A stretch of 64,000 nt of DNA from Flaviflexus ciconiae (GCF_003971195.1 NZ_CP034593.1:1984001-2048000); one strand, 5' to 3'. Counted from the stretch's first letter, positions 9,618 through 21,817 are shown. The notes: a model not told the origin generated them from the letters alone. A program made the numbers and translations.

Positions 9618-11218
9618 GCATCTCATCCCTGCGCGGAATCGTTTCGCGCGTTATGCCGCACCGGAAGCCCCATGCTCCCGCCGTGACGGCAGCGCGGATC
9701 GATTACGCGAAGATTGCCGAGACGGCTGAGGAGAAGGCAACGGCCTTCCAGCACACCAAGGGCAAGAACACAGCCCGGGAGCGCCTCAACCTGCTACTGG
9801 ATGCTGATTCGTTTGTCGAGATTGGCCAGTTCGCTGGCGGCAACCCGAAGGACGGTTTCCTGGGCGCGGCTGTCGTGACCGGCTTCGGTGAGATCGCCGG
9901 CCGTCAGGTCGCCGTCTATGCTCAGGACTTCTCCGTGCGCGGCGGAACCCTGGGCCGCGCGGAGGGCCAGAAGATCCTCGCTCTCATGGACAAAGCGCTT
10001 TCCATGAAGATCCCGATCATTTCGATGCTGGATTCGGGCGGCGCCCGCATCCAGGAAGGCGTGGTGGCACTTGGCCAGTATGGTCGGATCTTTAAGAAGA
10101 CCTGCGAGGCCTCCGGCCTGATCCCCCAGATCTCCATGATTCTCGGCCCCTGTGCCGGTGGCGCCGTTTATGCTCCTGCGCTCACTGACTTCATTGTCAT
10201 GACGAAGGAGAACTCCCACATGTTCGTCACGGGACCCGACGTGGTGAAGGCCGTGACGGGCGAAAACGTGTCGATGAACGACCTGGGTGGCGGCGAACTC
10301 CACAACTTCCAGTCGGGCGTTGCGCACTACCTGGCTGACGACGAGGTGGACGCAATCGACTACGTGCGTTCCCTACTGTCGTACCTCCCGTCAAACTGCG
10401 ACGAGCTACCCCCGCACTACACGTACACTCCGTCGGTTGAGGACGAGAAGGCGGCCTCCGAGGTCGCGGCCCTCGTCCCGGCGGAGTCTCGCCAGCCCTA
10501 CGACATCATCGAGGTCATCGAGCATCTCGTTGACTACGGTGAGTTCCTCGAAGTCCAGCAAGGCTTCGCCTCCTCCATTGTGATCGGCTTCGCCTGTATC
10601 AACGGTTCGGCCGTTGGCATCGTTGCGGACCAGCCGAACCACAACGCGGGAACCCTGGACGTGGATGCGTCCGAGAAGGCGGCCCGCTTTGTTCGCTGCT
10701 GCGATGCCTACGGCATTCCGATCGTCACTCTCGTTGACGTTCCCGGCTACCGCCCCGGTACGGAACAGGAGCAGGCCGGAATCATCCGCCGCGGCGCGAA
10801 GCTGATCTTTGCTTACGCGAACGCTACCGCCCCGATGGTGACCGTGATTCTCCGCAAGGCCTACGGCGGTGCCTACATCGTCATGGGTTCCAAGTCGATC
10901 GGTGCGGACTTCACGTTTGCTTGGCCCGATGCTGAAATCGCGGTCATGGGGGCGGAAGGCGCCGTGAATATCTTGAAGCGGCGCGAAATCAAGGCGGCCG
11001 GCCCGAACGAGAAGGACATGGCGGAGGCACGTGCCCGCCTTGCTGCCGAGTATCAGGCCAACGAAATCAACCCCAGCCTTTCGGTGGAAAACGGCGAGCT
11101 AGACGGAATCATCGATCCCGTTCTTACCCGCCAGACCATCGCTGAATCACTTGAAATTTTGCGCACGAAAGAACGTACGCACCCCGGACCCAAGCGCCAC
11201 TCAAACGGCCCGCTCTAA
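9614..11218 (+). CDS. Acyl-CoA carboxylase beta chain (carboxyltransferase)
   Basis: 534-residue carboxyltransferase of the AccD/PccB type. It has two crotonase-fold halves: the N-terminal half with GKNTARERLNLLLD and SGGARIQEGV, and the C-terminal half with LVDVPGYRPGTEQE and RKAYGGAYIVMGSK. It transfers the carboxyl group from biotin on the alpha chain to acyl-CoA, making malonyl-CoA (and possibly methylmalonyl-CoA) for fatty-acid synthesis. The start is GTG 9614, overlapping the alpha-chain stop. fas begins 12 bp after its stop, behind an AGAAGGAAAC ribosome-binding site. Substrate preference in this family depends on a few active-site residues and cannot be settled here. Confidence 0.94.
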   Translation: MSISSLRGIVSRVMPHRKPHAPAVTAARIDYAKIAETAEEKATAFQHTKGKNTARERLNLLLDADSFVEIGQFAGGNPKDGFLGAAVVTGFGEIAGRQVAVYAQDFSVRGGTLGRAEGQKILALMDKALSMKIPIISMLDSGGARIQEGVVALGQYGRIFKKTCEASGLIPQISMILGPCAGGAVYAPALTDFIVMTKENSHMFVTGPDVVKAVTGENVSMNDLGGGELHNFQSGVAHYLADDEVDAIDYVRSLLSYLPSNCDELPPHYTYTPSVEDEKAASEVAALVPAESRQPYDIIEVIEHLVDYGEFLEVQQGFASSIVIGFACINGSAVGIVADQPNHNAGTLDVDASEKAARFVRCCDAYGIPIVTLVDVPGYRPGTEQEQAGIIRRGAKLIFAYANATAPMVTVILRKAYGGAYIVMGSKSIGADFTFAWPDAEIAVMGAEGAVNILKRREIKAAGPNEKDMAEARARLAAEYQANEINPSLSVENGELDGIIDPVLTRQTIAESLEILRTKERTHPGPKRHSNGPL

Positions 11219-11230
11219 GAAGAAGGAAAC

Positions 11231-14200
11231 ATGGCTTCCAGTTTTATCTCCCGTCTCGCATCCGGCGAGCCCTACGTTCTCCTGTTCGCAGGCCAGGCCA
11301 CCCCGTGGCGTGAGAACCTTGCCGAGATCGGCGAGGACTCCAATCTTGCTCATTCGCTCCGCACCCTGATCTCCGACTCTGATGATCTCCTGGCACCGCT
11401 CGCAGCCCAGCTTGCTGCCGTCGGTGCGGGCTCGCTGACCCTCGAGTCCCTTGGCTCGTCGAACGACGCCGCTATGTCGGTCCCGGGTATCACCGCAGCC
11501 CAGTACGCGCTCCTGCATGCACTGTCCTCGGCCGGTCTCGACATTGGCGTTTCTCGCCCCACCGAGGTTCTTGGTCATTCCCAGGGCATCCTCGGTGCCG
11601 AGCTCGCAAAGGCCTGGGTTGAGAAGGACTCGAAGGAACTCGCTCGCGTCTTCGCAATCGCCCGCCTTATTGGTGCAGCCGCTTCCCGCACCTGCCGCAC
11701 CGCCGGTATCTCCCACCCCACGAAGTCACCGATGCTGTCGGTGCGCGACGTGTCCCGTTCCGACCTGGAGAAGATCGTCGAGGGCACGGGAGCCACGATT
11801 TCGATCGCGAACTCCCGCCGCCGCTTCATCGTGTCCGGCACCCCGACCGCCCTTGAGCGCGTTGAGCTGGCTGCCGAGGCCGCCGAGAAGGCCGACCGTG
11901 CCGAACTGGCCGCGAAGGTCCGGGGTGGTATGCCGCTGGCACCGATCGTCGAATACCTCGACGTGGAGGCTCCCTTCCACCACGAGCTTGTTTCCCCCGC
12001 CCTCGACCAGGTTGTTGCCTGGGCCGAGCAGTGCGGTATCGAAGGTGCTGAGCCGCTGGCCCGCGCCGTTCTCGTTGACCCGGTCGACTGGTCGACCCAG
12101 GTTCGCGAGGCCCAGGCTAATGGCGCCGAATGGTTTGTTGACCTAGGCCCCGGCAACATTGTTGGCCGCATTACCTCCGATGTTCTCGAAGGCACCGGGG
12201 CAGGCATTGTGTCCGCCGGAACGCTCAACGACATTGATGCTCTTGCCGCACCGGGCGAGGAGCCTGCGCGTACGGCCGACTGGTCGAAGCACGCCCCGCG
12301 TCTCTTGGACCTGCCGAACGGCACGGTTGTTGAGACCGCGTTTACTCGCCTGACCGGTAACTCCCCGGTTCTCCTTGCCGGCATGACCCCCACGACCGTT
12401 GACCCGGAGATCGTTGCCGCCGCGGCAAACGCAGGGTTCTGGGTTGAGATGGGAGGCGGCGGCCAGGTAACCGCCGACGTCTTCGCAAAGAACCTGGCTG
12501 GCCTGCAGGAGCAGCTCGACGAGGGTCGTACCGCGAAGTTCAACGCCATGTTCATGGACCGCTACCTGTGGAACCTCCAGTTCGGTGGCCAGCGCGTTGT
12601 CTCGAAGGCCCGCGAGTCCGGTGCCCCGCTCGATGGCGTCGTTGTCTCCGCAGGCATCCCGGAGCTCGATGAGGCTCCCGAGCTGATCGAGACCCTCCAG
12701 TCCGAGGGCTTCAAGTACGTGGCGTTCAAGCCCGGCACCGTTGCCCAGATCCGCCAGTCACTGGCGATCGCCCGCAAGGTCGACACGACGATCATTCTGC
12801 ATGTCGAGGACGGTCACGCCGGTGGCCACCATTCGTGGGAGAACCTCGACGACCTACTGCGTTCCACCTATGCGGAGATCCGTCGCCAGGAGAACGTGAT
12901 TCTCTGTGTCGGCGGTGGTATCGGCACCCCCGAGCGGGCCGCTGACTACATTTCGGGCGAGTGGGCACTGGCCTACGATCTGCCCGCTATGCCGGTCGAT
13001 GGTGTCCTCATTGGCACCGCTGCGATGACGGCGAAGGAAGCGAAGACCCAGGATTCTGTCAAGGAACTCCTCGTGAAGACGACGGGTGTTCCCGCGTCCG
13101 AGGGTGGCTGGGTTGGCGCCGGAAAGTCCAAGGGCGGCATGACATCCGGCCTGTCGCACCTGCGTGCCGACATGTACGAGATCGACAACGACGCAGCAGC
13201 ATGCGCTCGCCTTGTTGCCGAGGTTGAGGGCAAGCCGGAGCTTCTCCGGTCCCGTCGGGCCGAAATCATTGAGGCTTTGAACAAGACGTCGAAGCCCTAC
13301 TTCGGTGATCTCGGCGAAATGACCTACGCAGAGGTGGCTACCCGCTTCGCGGAGCTGTCGCATCCGTGGGTTGACCCGTCGTGGCTAACCCGCTTCCACG
13401 AACTCCTGCAGCGTTTCGAGGCCCGCCTGTCGCCCGCCGACCACGGCCCCGTCACCACCCTATTCCCGACCGAAGCCGATGTTGAGGCCGGTCAGCCGGC
13501 CGCCGACAAGCTCATCGAGGCCTACCCGCTGTCGAAGGAACTGACCCTTACCCCGCTGGACTCCGCCTGGTTCATTGCTCTCATGCGCAAGTACCCGAAG
13601 CCGATGGGCTTCGTTCCCGCCATCGACGATGACCTGCTTCGCTGGTGGGGCCAGGACTCCCTCTGGCAGGCCCAGGACGATCGTTACGACGCTAACGCTG
13701 TCCGCATCATCCCCGGCCCGCTGTCCGTTGGTGGCATCACGACCGTGAACGAGCCGATCGCCACGATCCTCACCCGTTTCGAGGACGCCACGATCGAGCG
13801 CCTTGACGGCAAAGCCCAGAAGGTTTCCGGCTACTCGCGCCTGAACAATGCGGCTGACGCTGAGCAGTTCCTGCGGTCCACCCCGTTCATTTCCTGGACC
13901 GGGCACCTCATGGACAACCCGGCACACATCCTTGATCCGTCGGCCTACGATCTTGAGATCGACGGCGACAAGGCAACTATTACGGTCAACCTTGACACGT
14001 ACTGGGATGGTTCTGCCGCCTCGGTTCACGCCGTGCGCGAGCTCGTTGTTCCCCTGGTTCTTCCCGAGTCGGTCCGCGACGGTGGCGTCCCGGTCGTTGA
14101 CGAGAAGCGCCTGCCCGAGTCGATGTACAACCTGCTGTCCGGCACGGCAGGTGTCGGCAACACGGCTGTCCAGGGCGACTACATCCCGGCACTGCCCACC

Positions 14201-17200
14201 ATGGTGGACTCCGAGCTTTCCGAGTTCGGCGAAGCCCACTACTCGTTCGCGTTCCCGAACACGCTCGGCCCGGACCACGCTGGCGTGACAGCGAACGCAC
14301 TGGACCTGGACACGGCGACGATCGTCCCGGACGCTCTTCTCGGTACGTGCTGGCCGGCGATCTACGCCGCGCTCGGTTCGGCCCTGGTTAACGACTACCC
14401 GGTGATCGAGGGCCTGCTGAACGCAGTGCACCTGGACCACACGATCACCTTCGATCGCCCCGTGTCCGAGATTGACGCCGACCGCATCGACGTTATCTCC
14501 TGGGCCGATTCGATCAACGAGTCCTCCTCCGGTCGTATCGTCGAGGTTGACCTCGACCTGTTTGTCGATGGCGTGAAGATTGGCCACATGGAGGAGAGAT
14601 TCGCGATCCGCGGCCGCGCCTACGGCAACCAGCTTCCCGCCGACCCGCCGTTCGCGGGTGGCACGACCTCCGAGGTTGTTGACACCCCGCGTTCCACACT
14701 CCGCAAGGTCAAGGTCACGGCCCCTGCCGACATGACCCCCTTCGCGTGGGTGTCGGGCGACTTCAACCCGATCCACACCTCCGCCAACGCGGCCCGCGTC
14801 GCAGGCCTGTCGGCACCGCTCGTTCACGGCATGTGGCTGTCCGCCACGGCACAGCACGCTGCTTCCGCGGCCGACAACGAAGGCAACCGCCTGAAGCTGA
14901 CGGGTTGGACGTACCGCATGTTCGGTCTTGTTGACCTGAACGACGAAGTTGATATCACCGTTGAGCGCATTGGCCGCCTCAAGGGCGGCGGTCTCGTTCT
15001 CGAGGTCACCTGCAAGGTTGGTTCCGAACTTGTTTCAACCGGCACGGCAACAACCGCTGCCCCGTCAACCGCCTACGTCTACCCGGGCCAGGGCATCCAG
15101 GCCCAGGGTATGGGGCTCGCGGAGCGTGCCTCTTCGAAGGCCACCGCTGACGTGTGGGAGCGGGCCGATGCTCACACCCGCAAGGTCCTCGGCTTCTCGA
15201 TCCTCGCTCTCGTGCGGGACAACCCGACCGAGCTCACCGCCAAGGGCATCGTCTACAAGCACCCGGAGGGCGTGCTGAACCTGACGCAGTTCACGCAGGT
15301 TGCTCTCGCCACCCTTGCGTTCGCACAGACCGCACGCCTGCGTGAGGCCGGTGCTGTGGTTGATGGCGCGTACTTCGCGGGCCACTCGCTTGGCGAATAC
15401 AACTCCCTGTCCGCGTACGCGAACGTTATTGAATTGGAAACGGTTCTTGAGCTCGTGTTCCACCGCGGTGCCACCATGCACAACCTGGTTCCCCGCGACG
15501 AGCAGGGCCGATCGAACTACCAGATGGGAGCGTTGCGTCCCAACCAGTTCGGTGTCAGCCACGACCAGGTCAAGGACTACGTCGAAGGCGTTGCCAAGGC
15601 GTCCGGTGAGTTCCTGGAGATCGTCAACTACAACCTGGCAGGCCAGCAGTACGCCATTGCCGGCACCATCAAGGGCCTTCAGGCTCTCGCGGCCGACTCG
15701 TCGGAGCGTGCCCGCAAGGCCGGCGGCAAGGGCCCGTTCATGCTCGTCCCCGGCATTGACGTCCCCTTCCACTCCGCAGTGCTCCACGACGGTGTTCCGG
15801 AGTTCCGCGAGCGCCTCACCGAGCTACTCCCCACCGAGATCGATTACCGGGTTCTCGAGGGCAAGTACATCCCGAACCTTGTTGCCGTTCCGTTCGAACT
15901 GACGCAGGACTTCGTCAAGGTTATTCTCGGCGTTGTTCCATCCACTCAGCTTGAGGATGTGCTGGCGAACTGGGATAAGCGGATCGAGGACAAGGTTGCC
16001 CTTGCTCGCACGATCCTCATCGAGCTGCTGTGCTGGCAGTTCGCTTCCCCGGTGCGTTGGATTGAGACGCAGGAGCTCCTGTTCTCGACCGACAAGCTCG
16101 ACATCAACGAGATCGTTGAGATCGGCCTGGGTGCCGCCCCGACGCTCGCTAACCTCGCTTCGAAGACCCTGGCTCTGCCGGAGTTCAACGACGCTTCGGT
16201 GACCGTCCGTAACGTTCAGCGCGATGAGGCCTTCGTCTACCACGAGGATGTCCGCACGATCGAGGATGACGAACCGGAAGAGGCTACTCAGGAAGCAGCC
16301 GCCCGGGCACAGGCTTCGGCACCCGCCGCAGCTCCCGCTCCCGCACCTGCAGCACCCGAGGCGGCCCCTGCTGCTCCGGCGGCTCCCGCCGGTTCCATCG
16401 AGCGTCCCGCTGACCTGCCGTACAAGGCATCGGACGCAATCAAGACGCTGCTGGCTTTTGCTAACAAGGTGCGTCCCGAGCAGATTGGCGCCGCCGATAC
16501 GACGGGCACCCTGACGAACGGTGTGTCCTCGAGGCTCAACCAGTTGCTCATGGACTTCTCCGCCGAGCTCGGCCTGGCAAGCGTTGAGGGTGCGGCCGAG
16601 GCCGATGTGGCAACACTGTCGAACACGGTTGACCGCGCCGCTCACAACTACAAGCCGTTCGGCCCTGTTCTTGGTGAGGCCATCAAGGACCGTATCCGTA
16701 AGCTGTTTGGTGCCGCTGGCCAGAAGCAGTCCTACATTGGCGACCGTGTCGGTAGCGTGTGGCAGCTCGGTGAGGGCTGGGTTGCTCACACCACCTCCGC
16801 CATTCTCCTCGGCACACGTACGGGTGCTTCGACCCGTGGTGGCGACCTAGCCACGATGGCGACCGAGGCTTCGTCGACGGCCGATGTCAACGCGATCATT
16901 GATGCTGCGGTTGCTGAGATTGGTGCCGCCCACGGCATTCCGGTTGCTATCCCGTCCGCGGGTGGTTCCGGCGGTGGCGCAACCGTTGACTCGGCCGCTC
17001 TTGATGAGTTCGCTGAGAAGATCACGGGCGATCAGGGTGTTCTCGCGGACACGGCCCGTCACCTCCTTGGCGTTCTTGGACTGGATGAGACCACTCCTGC
17101 TTCGTTCGATCATTCGGAGGAAGAGGAAGTCGCTAATGTTCTCGAGACGGTTGAGGCCGAGCTTGGTTCCGGTTGGGTGAAGCTCGTATCCCCGTCGTTC

Positions 17201-20200
17201 GATGCTCGTAAGGCGATCCTTCTTGACGATCGTTGGGCTTCGGCACGCGAGGATCTTGCTCGCCTCTGGGCCGGTTCGGAGCTTCCCGAGACCGTGTCGT
17301 TCCGCGGTACCGGTCAGGCAGTTGCCGATCAGGCCACCTGGTGGGCAGGTAAGTCCGAAGGAGAAACAAAGGCTCGCTTCGAACAGATCGCTACGGAGGC
17401 TCTCGATCAGACCCCGGGTGTGTACTCCGGCCAGGTAGCCATCGTAACCGGTATGGCTCCCGCTTCTATCGCTGGTGGCGTTGTTGCGAAGCTCCTGGCG
17501 GGCGGCGCAACCGTTGTTGCCACCGCGTCCCGGATCAACGCGTCGCGTCTTGCCTACGCAAAGACCCTGTACCGGGAGAACGCATCGGCCGATGCTTCCC
17601 TGTGGCTGGTTCCCGCGAACCTGTCCTCCTACCGGGATGTTGATTCACTCGTTGAGTGGATCGGTACGGAACAGTCGGAGACCGTTGGTTCGGACCTCAA
17701 GGTCACGAAGCCTGCTCTGACCCCGGACCTGTACTTCCCGTTCGCTGCCCCGCCCGTTTCGGGCACGGCTGAGGATGCTGGGCCGGCTACCGAGACACAG
17801 GCCCGCCTGCTGCTCTGGTCGGTTGAGCGTTCCATGACCGCCCTGTCGAAGATTGGTGCGGACACGAACGTGGAGCACCGCCTGCACGTTGTGCTCCCGG
17901 GTTCTCCGAACCGCGGCACCTTCGGTGGCGACGGTGCATACGGCGAGGTCAAGGCAGCATTCGATGCCATTGCGAACAAGTGGCAGGTTGAGCCATGGGC
18001 TGACCGGATCACGATCGCTCACCCGAGGATCGGCTGGGTTGCCGGTACGGGACTCATGGGAGGCAACGACCCGCTGGTCGAGGCCGCCGAGAACTCCGGT
18101 ATCCGCGTCTGGACCCCGTCGGAAATCTCATCCGAGCTGCTCGCCCTCTGCTCCCCGAGTCCCGCACGAAGGCCCTCGACGCCCCGCTCGACGCTGACCT
18201 GACGGGCGGCATGGGCAAGATCAACATCGCGGCCCTGCGCGACGAAACCGATCTGTCGGTGGAGGAGACTGTCGAGGAAGCCGCAGCTACGTTGCAGGCA
18301 CTGCCGTCCCCGGTCCGTTCCGTCCAGCCCACGGCCGAATGGAGCAAGGTCACAACGTCGCTTGACGACATGGTCGTGATTGTTGGCCTTGGTGAGGTCA
18401 GCCCCTGGGGCTCGGGACGTACCCGTTTCGAAGCCGAGTACGGCATCCAGTCCGATGGCACGGTGGAACTGACCGCCGCCGGTGTTCTGGAGCTGGCCTG
18501 GATGACCGGGCTGCTGCGCTGGATGGATACGCCCGTTGCTGGCTGGTACGACACGGACGACAAGATCGTGGACGAAGCCGATATCTTCGATCGCTACCGT
18601 GACGAGGTCGTGGCACGCTCCGGCGTCCGCACATTCGTTGATTCGATCGCGATCGAGGACCTGACAAGCCCCGAGGGCGTGGAAATGTTCCTCGACAAGG
18701 ACATCACGTTCTCCGTTGACTCCGAGGAAGCCGCCAAGTCCTACGTCGAGGCCGATCCAGCGTTCACGGAGGCCCACGAGGTCGATGGGGAATGGCAGGT
18801 GACCCGCAAGCAGGGTGCCCGTAGCCGCATGCCTCGCCGCGCCGCAATGGCACGCAAGGTGGGTGGCCAGTTCCCGACCGACTTCGATCCGACCCGCTGG
18901 GGTATCCCCACATCCATGGTGGAATCGATCGACCGGATTGCCGTATGGAACCTGGTGTCCGCGGTTGACGCCTACCTGTCGGCGGGCTTCTCTCCCGCAG
19001 AGATCCTCCAGGCCGTCCACCCCTCCGATGTGGCGATGACTCAGGGCACCGGTTTTGGCGGGATGACGTCAATGAGGAAACTGTTCCTCGATCGTTTCCT
19101 GGCCGAGGACATCCCCTCCGACATCCTCCAAGAAACCCTCCCCAACGTGGTCGCTGCTCACACGATGCAGTCCTACATTGGTGGCTACGGTTCGATGATT
19201 CACCCGATCGGTGCCTGCGCTACCGCGGCCGTCTCCGTCGAGGAGGGCGTCGACAAGATCGCGACCGACAAGGCCGACTTCGTTGTCGCCGGCGCTATCG
19301 ACGACATCTCGGTCGAGTCGATCGCGGGATTTGCTTCCATGAACGCCACGGCGGACTCGGATGCGATGGCGGCGAAGGGCATTAACGAACGCTTCTACTC
19401 CCGGTCGAACGACCGCAGGCGTGCAGGCTTCGTCGAATCCCAGGGTGGTGGCACGATCCTACTCGCTCGCGGCTCCGTCGCTGCCGAGATGGGTCTGCCC
19501 ATCTACGCAGTGGTTGGCTTCGCCCAGTCCTACGCCGACGGTGCGCACACCTCAATCCCCGCCCCGGGGCTTGGTGCACTCGCAGCGGGACGCGGACGCA
19601 AGGCTTCCAGGCTCGTCAAGAACCTGGCAGACCTTGGCGTAACCGTTGACGAGATCTCCGTGGTCTCCAAGCACGACACGTCAACGAACGCGAACGACCC
19701 GAACGAGTCCGACCTGCATACCCGCCTTGCCGAGGCCATGGGACGCACCGAAGGCAACCCGCTTCTCGTTGTCTCCCAGAAGACCCTGACCGGTCACGCG
19801 AAGGGCGGTGCCGCTGTCTTCCAGGCCGCAGGCCTCGCCGATATCTTCCGTACCGGCAAGGTACCCGCCAACAAGGCACTCGACTGTGTCGATCCCGCCC
19901 TACAGACCTCCCCCGGTCTGGTCTGGCTCCGCGAGCCTCTCCAGCTCCCGACGACGGTCAAGGCAGGACTGCTCACCTCCCTCGGGTTCGGCCACGTGTC
20001 CGCACTTGTCGCCCTGGTCCACCCGGCCACCTTCGAACAGGCAGTCAGGCAGGAACTCGGAGAAGACGCAGCCCAGGCATGGCTCGAGAAGGCAACCTCA
20101 CGCCTACGTGCAGGTGTCCGCCGCCGCGAAGCCGGCATGCTCGGCCACGAGCCGCTCTTCACCCCGATCGAGGACCGTCGCTTCGCTGGCGAGCCGAAGG

Positions 20201-20265
20201 AGATCGAGGCCGAAATGCTGCTCGATCCCGAGGCACGTCTGTCCGAAAGCGGTTTCTTCGAGTGA
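11231..20265 (+). CDS. fas: Type I fatty-acid synthase, with one apparent frameshift near 18,148
   Basis: Single-chain bacterial FAS-I, about 3,011 residues once the frame is repaired. Domains in order: acetyltransferase (GHSQG, Ser117), FMN enoyl reductase (about 370-850), hot-dog dehydratase (FNPIHTSANAARVAGL near 1180), malonyl/palmitoyl transferase (GHSLGEYNSL near 1385), an Ala/Pro linker (about 1690-1720), the ACP region (NGVSSRLNQLLMDF near 1762), ketoreductase (about 2060-2320) and ketosynthase with Cys in IGACATAAVS and the TGHAKGG motif. The first frame ends at TGA 18200-18202, while the family sequence continues in another frame (LLPESRTKALDAPLDADLTGG, then MGKINIAAL). One missing base, for example a C in CTCTG at 18146-18150, explains the split. 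A true two-subunit synthase is possible but less likely. Confidence 0.93.
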
Positions 20266-20702
20266 TCATCGGTGTGGGTGTAGACCTTGTCGGAATCGAG
20301 TCCTTTGCACAGCAACTGGACTCCCCCGGCACGGTCTACGCCCGCGCCTTCACCGGCCAAGAACGCCGCACCGCCAAGAACCGAGCCAACACCTCCGGTT
20401 CGGTCGCGGGACACCTGGCGGCACGGTGGGCGGCGAAAGAAGCCTTCATTAAGGCCTGGTCCGCCGCCCTTATCGGAACCCCGCCCCCGCTCACCCAAGA
20501 AGAGGTCGACTGGTCACAGATCGAAGTTGTTTCTGACAGGTGGGGCAGGCCTACTCTCACCATCCACGAGCCACTCGCAGCGGCAGTCAAGAGATCGCTC
20601 GCGGAACGGTACGGCCGTGGATCCACCACTTGGCACATATCTATGAGTCACGATGGTGGGATGGCGATGGCGACGGCGATTGCTGACAGGACATCGTCCT
20701 GA
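20262..20702 (+). CDS. acpS: Holo-[acyl-carrier-protein] synthase (phosphopantetheinyl transferase)
   Basis: Attaches 4'-phosphopantetheine from CoA to the serine of the FAS-I carrier domain. The 146-residue protein starts at a GTG overlapping the fas stop codon (GTGA), giving MIIGVGVDLVGIE, the AcpS N-terminal Mg-binding motif. The second motif AARWAAKEAFIKA and the C-terminal HISMSHDGGMAMATAI are in place. The overlap couples its translation to fas, the usual arrangement for actinobacterial FAS-I loci. A longer in-frame extension upstream lies inside fas and was not used. Confidence 0.94.
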   Translation: MIIGVGVDLVGIESFAQQLDSPGTVYARAFTGQERRTAKNRANTSGSVAGHLAARWAAKEAFIKAWSAALIGTPPPLTQEEVDWSQIEVVSDRWGRPTLTIHEPLAAAVKRSLAERYGRGSTTWHISMSHDGGMAMATAIADRTSS

Positions 20703-20814
20703 CTGCCACCCGCCCGGGCTACGGCAACTGAAACGCAGGTGCCGCCGTTTCTCCGGGGCGGACTGGCCGTGACGAACTCGGCTTCGTCACGGTACGAACA
20801 GGACTAACAGCCGG

Positions 20815-20860
20815 GGCCGCTCCCGCGTGTCTACTCAAAGTAAGACGCGCGGGAGCGGTC
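20815..20860. terminator. Long hairpin after acpS
   Basis: Stem of 16 bp (one G-U type pair) between 20817-20832 and 20843-20858, extendable by two pairs, loop of ten bases. It lacks a T tract on the plus strand. It sits between convergent acpS and the small membrane-protein gene, so it may end both transcripts. Confidence 0.6.
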
Positions 20861-20966
20861 ATGGGTTCGGCACTTGGAAGCCCTCGACGAGGTCAGGGCA
20901 GGGCGGCGGTGCAGGGCCGACGAGACTGAGAGTCTCTCGCTACCGCTCCACCCAGTCTCTCAGCGA

Positions 20967-21224
20967 TCAGATCTCGTCCTGGCGCCTCTCGTGCACCTCT
21001 TGTCGCGGCACTCCGCCGTCGTTGATAGTTCGCTGCTCCGTGATCACCGAGGACCTTCGACGTCCAAGGATGAGCTCGAGAACAAGCCAGATTCCGCCAG
21101 CGATCATGAGGATGAGTCCAATGGTTCCGAGCGGAACCTCCTCAACAGCATCCGGGACCGCGAAGTAAAGAATGGCGCCAATGGCCGCGAGAATGATCGG
21201 GCCGCCGACTCTTACAGCTCTCAT
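20967..21224 (-). CDS. Small two-helix membrane protein (DUF6458-like)
   Basis: 85-residue protein with two predicted membrane helices (IILAAIGAILYFAVP and LGTIGLILMIAGGIWLVLEL) followed by a charged tail with several arginines and glutamates. The layout matches small actinobacterial envelope proteins of the DUF6458 group, whose function is unknown. ATG 21224 is preceded by an AAAGGCGG ribosome-binding site. It is a single-gene unit convergent with acpS. Confidence 0.75.
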   Translation of the reverse strand: MRAVRVGGPIILAAIGAILYFAVPDAVEEVPLGTIGLILMIAGGIWLVLELILGRRRSSVITEQRTINDGGVPRQEVHERRQDEI

Positions 21225-21493
21225 GGGATCCGCCTTTCGTCATGTCAGCACGCTTGCTGCGTGTTCACTTCACCCTACAGTTCTGCACCCAAAGGTGCCA
21301 CACGTCACAATAGCAAAGCGTCGTTGGCGTAGCGCACGGTCGTCGGGTTTACTGCGCGGGGCCGCCGGGTACGGGACGTTGTCGATGTGATGCTCGTCGG
21401 CGCTCGGCCGCCAGTCACCCGAGCTGGCTGACCCTATCGACGTCAAGAGGCATAAACTCGTGAAGCCATGACGGCCTGATGAAAATTCACGGT
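21225..21493. other. Gene-poor stretch, nothing recognised
   Basis: Between the small membrane-protein gene and the hairpin at 21494. Short frames on both strands have no ribosome-binding site or recognisable family. No tRNA fold was found by eye. A small RNA ending at the hairpin at 21494-21525 is possible but unsupported. Confidence 0.4.
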
Positions 21494-21525
21494 GTGGGAG
21501 GAACAACGGTGGCTGTTCCTCCCAC
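21494..21525 (+). terminator. Terminator-like hairpin
   Basis: Perfect 12-bp inverted repeat GTGGGAGGAACA, eight-base loop, complement, followed by ATTCCTCTTATA. There is no protein gene immediately upstream on the plus strand, so it could end an unrecognised RNA or be a bidirectional barrier. Confidence 0.5.
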
Positions 21526-21726
21526 ATTCCTCTTATACCCACTCCCAATGGACCCCTTCCACATCCTGAGATTTATCCGAGTTGCCCCGATTTGGCCAAA
21601 CTGGTCAACACTGCAGTCAGCAACTTTTCAGTCAACGCGCGAGCATAGTTTTTGGCCTTCTATCAACGTTTACTGCTGATTCGCGGCAGATTTCCCACTA
21701 GTTGGTGAGAAATTTTCATGATTGTC

Positions 21727-21797
21727 CCGGAATTTCCGGTTGTATGGCTTGGAACACGCTCGTATGATCGGTACCGATGATCTGTCAGTGGAGACAG
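21727..21797 (+). promoter_or_regulatory. Promoter and operators of the dihydroxyacetone-kinase-family gene
   Basis: A sigma-70-like promoter is visible: -35 TTGTAT (21740-21745), 17-base spacer, -10 TATGAT (21763-21768). A 13-bp palindrome CCGGAA-T-TTCCGG (21727-21739) touches the -35, the perfect palindrome ATCGGTACCGAT (21767-21778) overlaps the -10, and CTGTC-6-GACAG (21782-21797) follows. These positions are typical for repressor or activator binding, so the gene is probably inducible. Confidence 0.55.
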
Positions 21798-21817
21798 TCC
21801 CAACGTAAGGAAGAGCA

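Noticed and set aside
13460..14857. 465-codon minus-strand frame inside fas
   Set aside because: Antisense to conserved FAS-I dehydratase and reductase sequence; no recognisable protein.
18140..18215. Programmed ribosomal frameshift in fas
   Set aside because: No slippery heptamer and no strong downstream hairpin was seen; similar one-base losses occur in four other places in unrelated genes.
21240..21480. tRNA or riboswitch upstream of the 21,494 hairpin
   Set aside because: No T-loop, acceptor stem or conserved riboswitch core could be found by eye.
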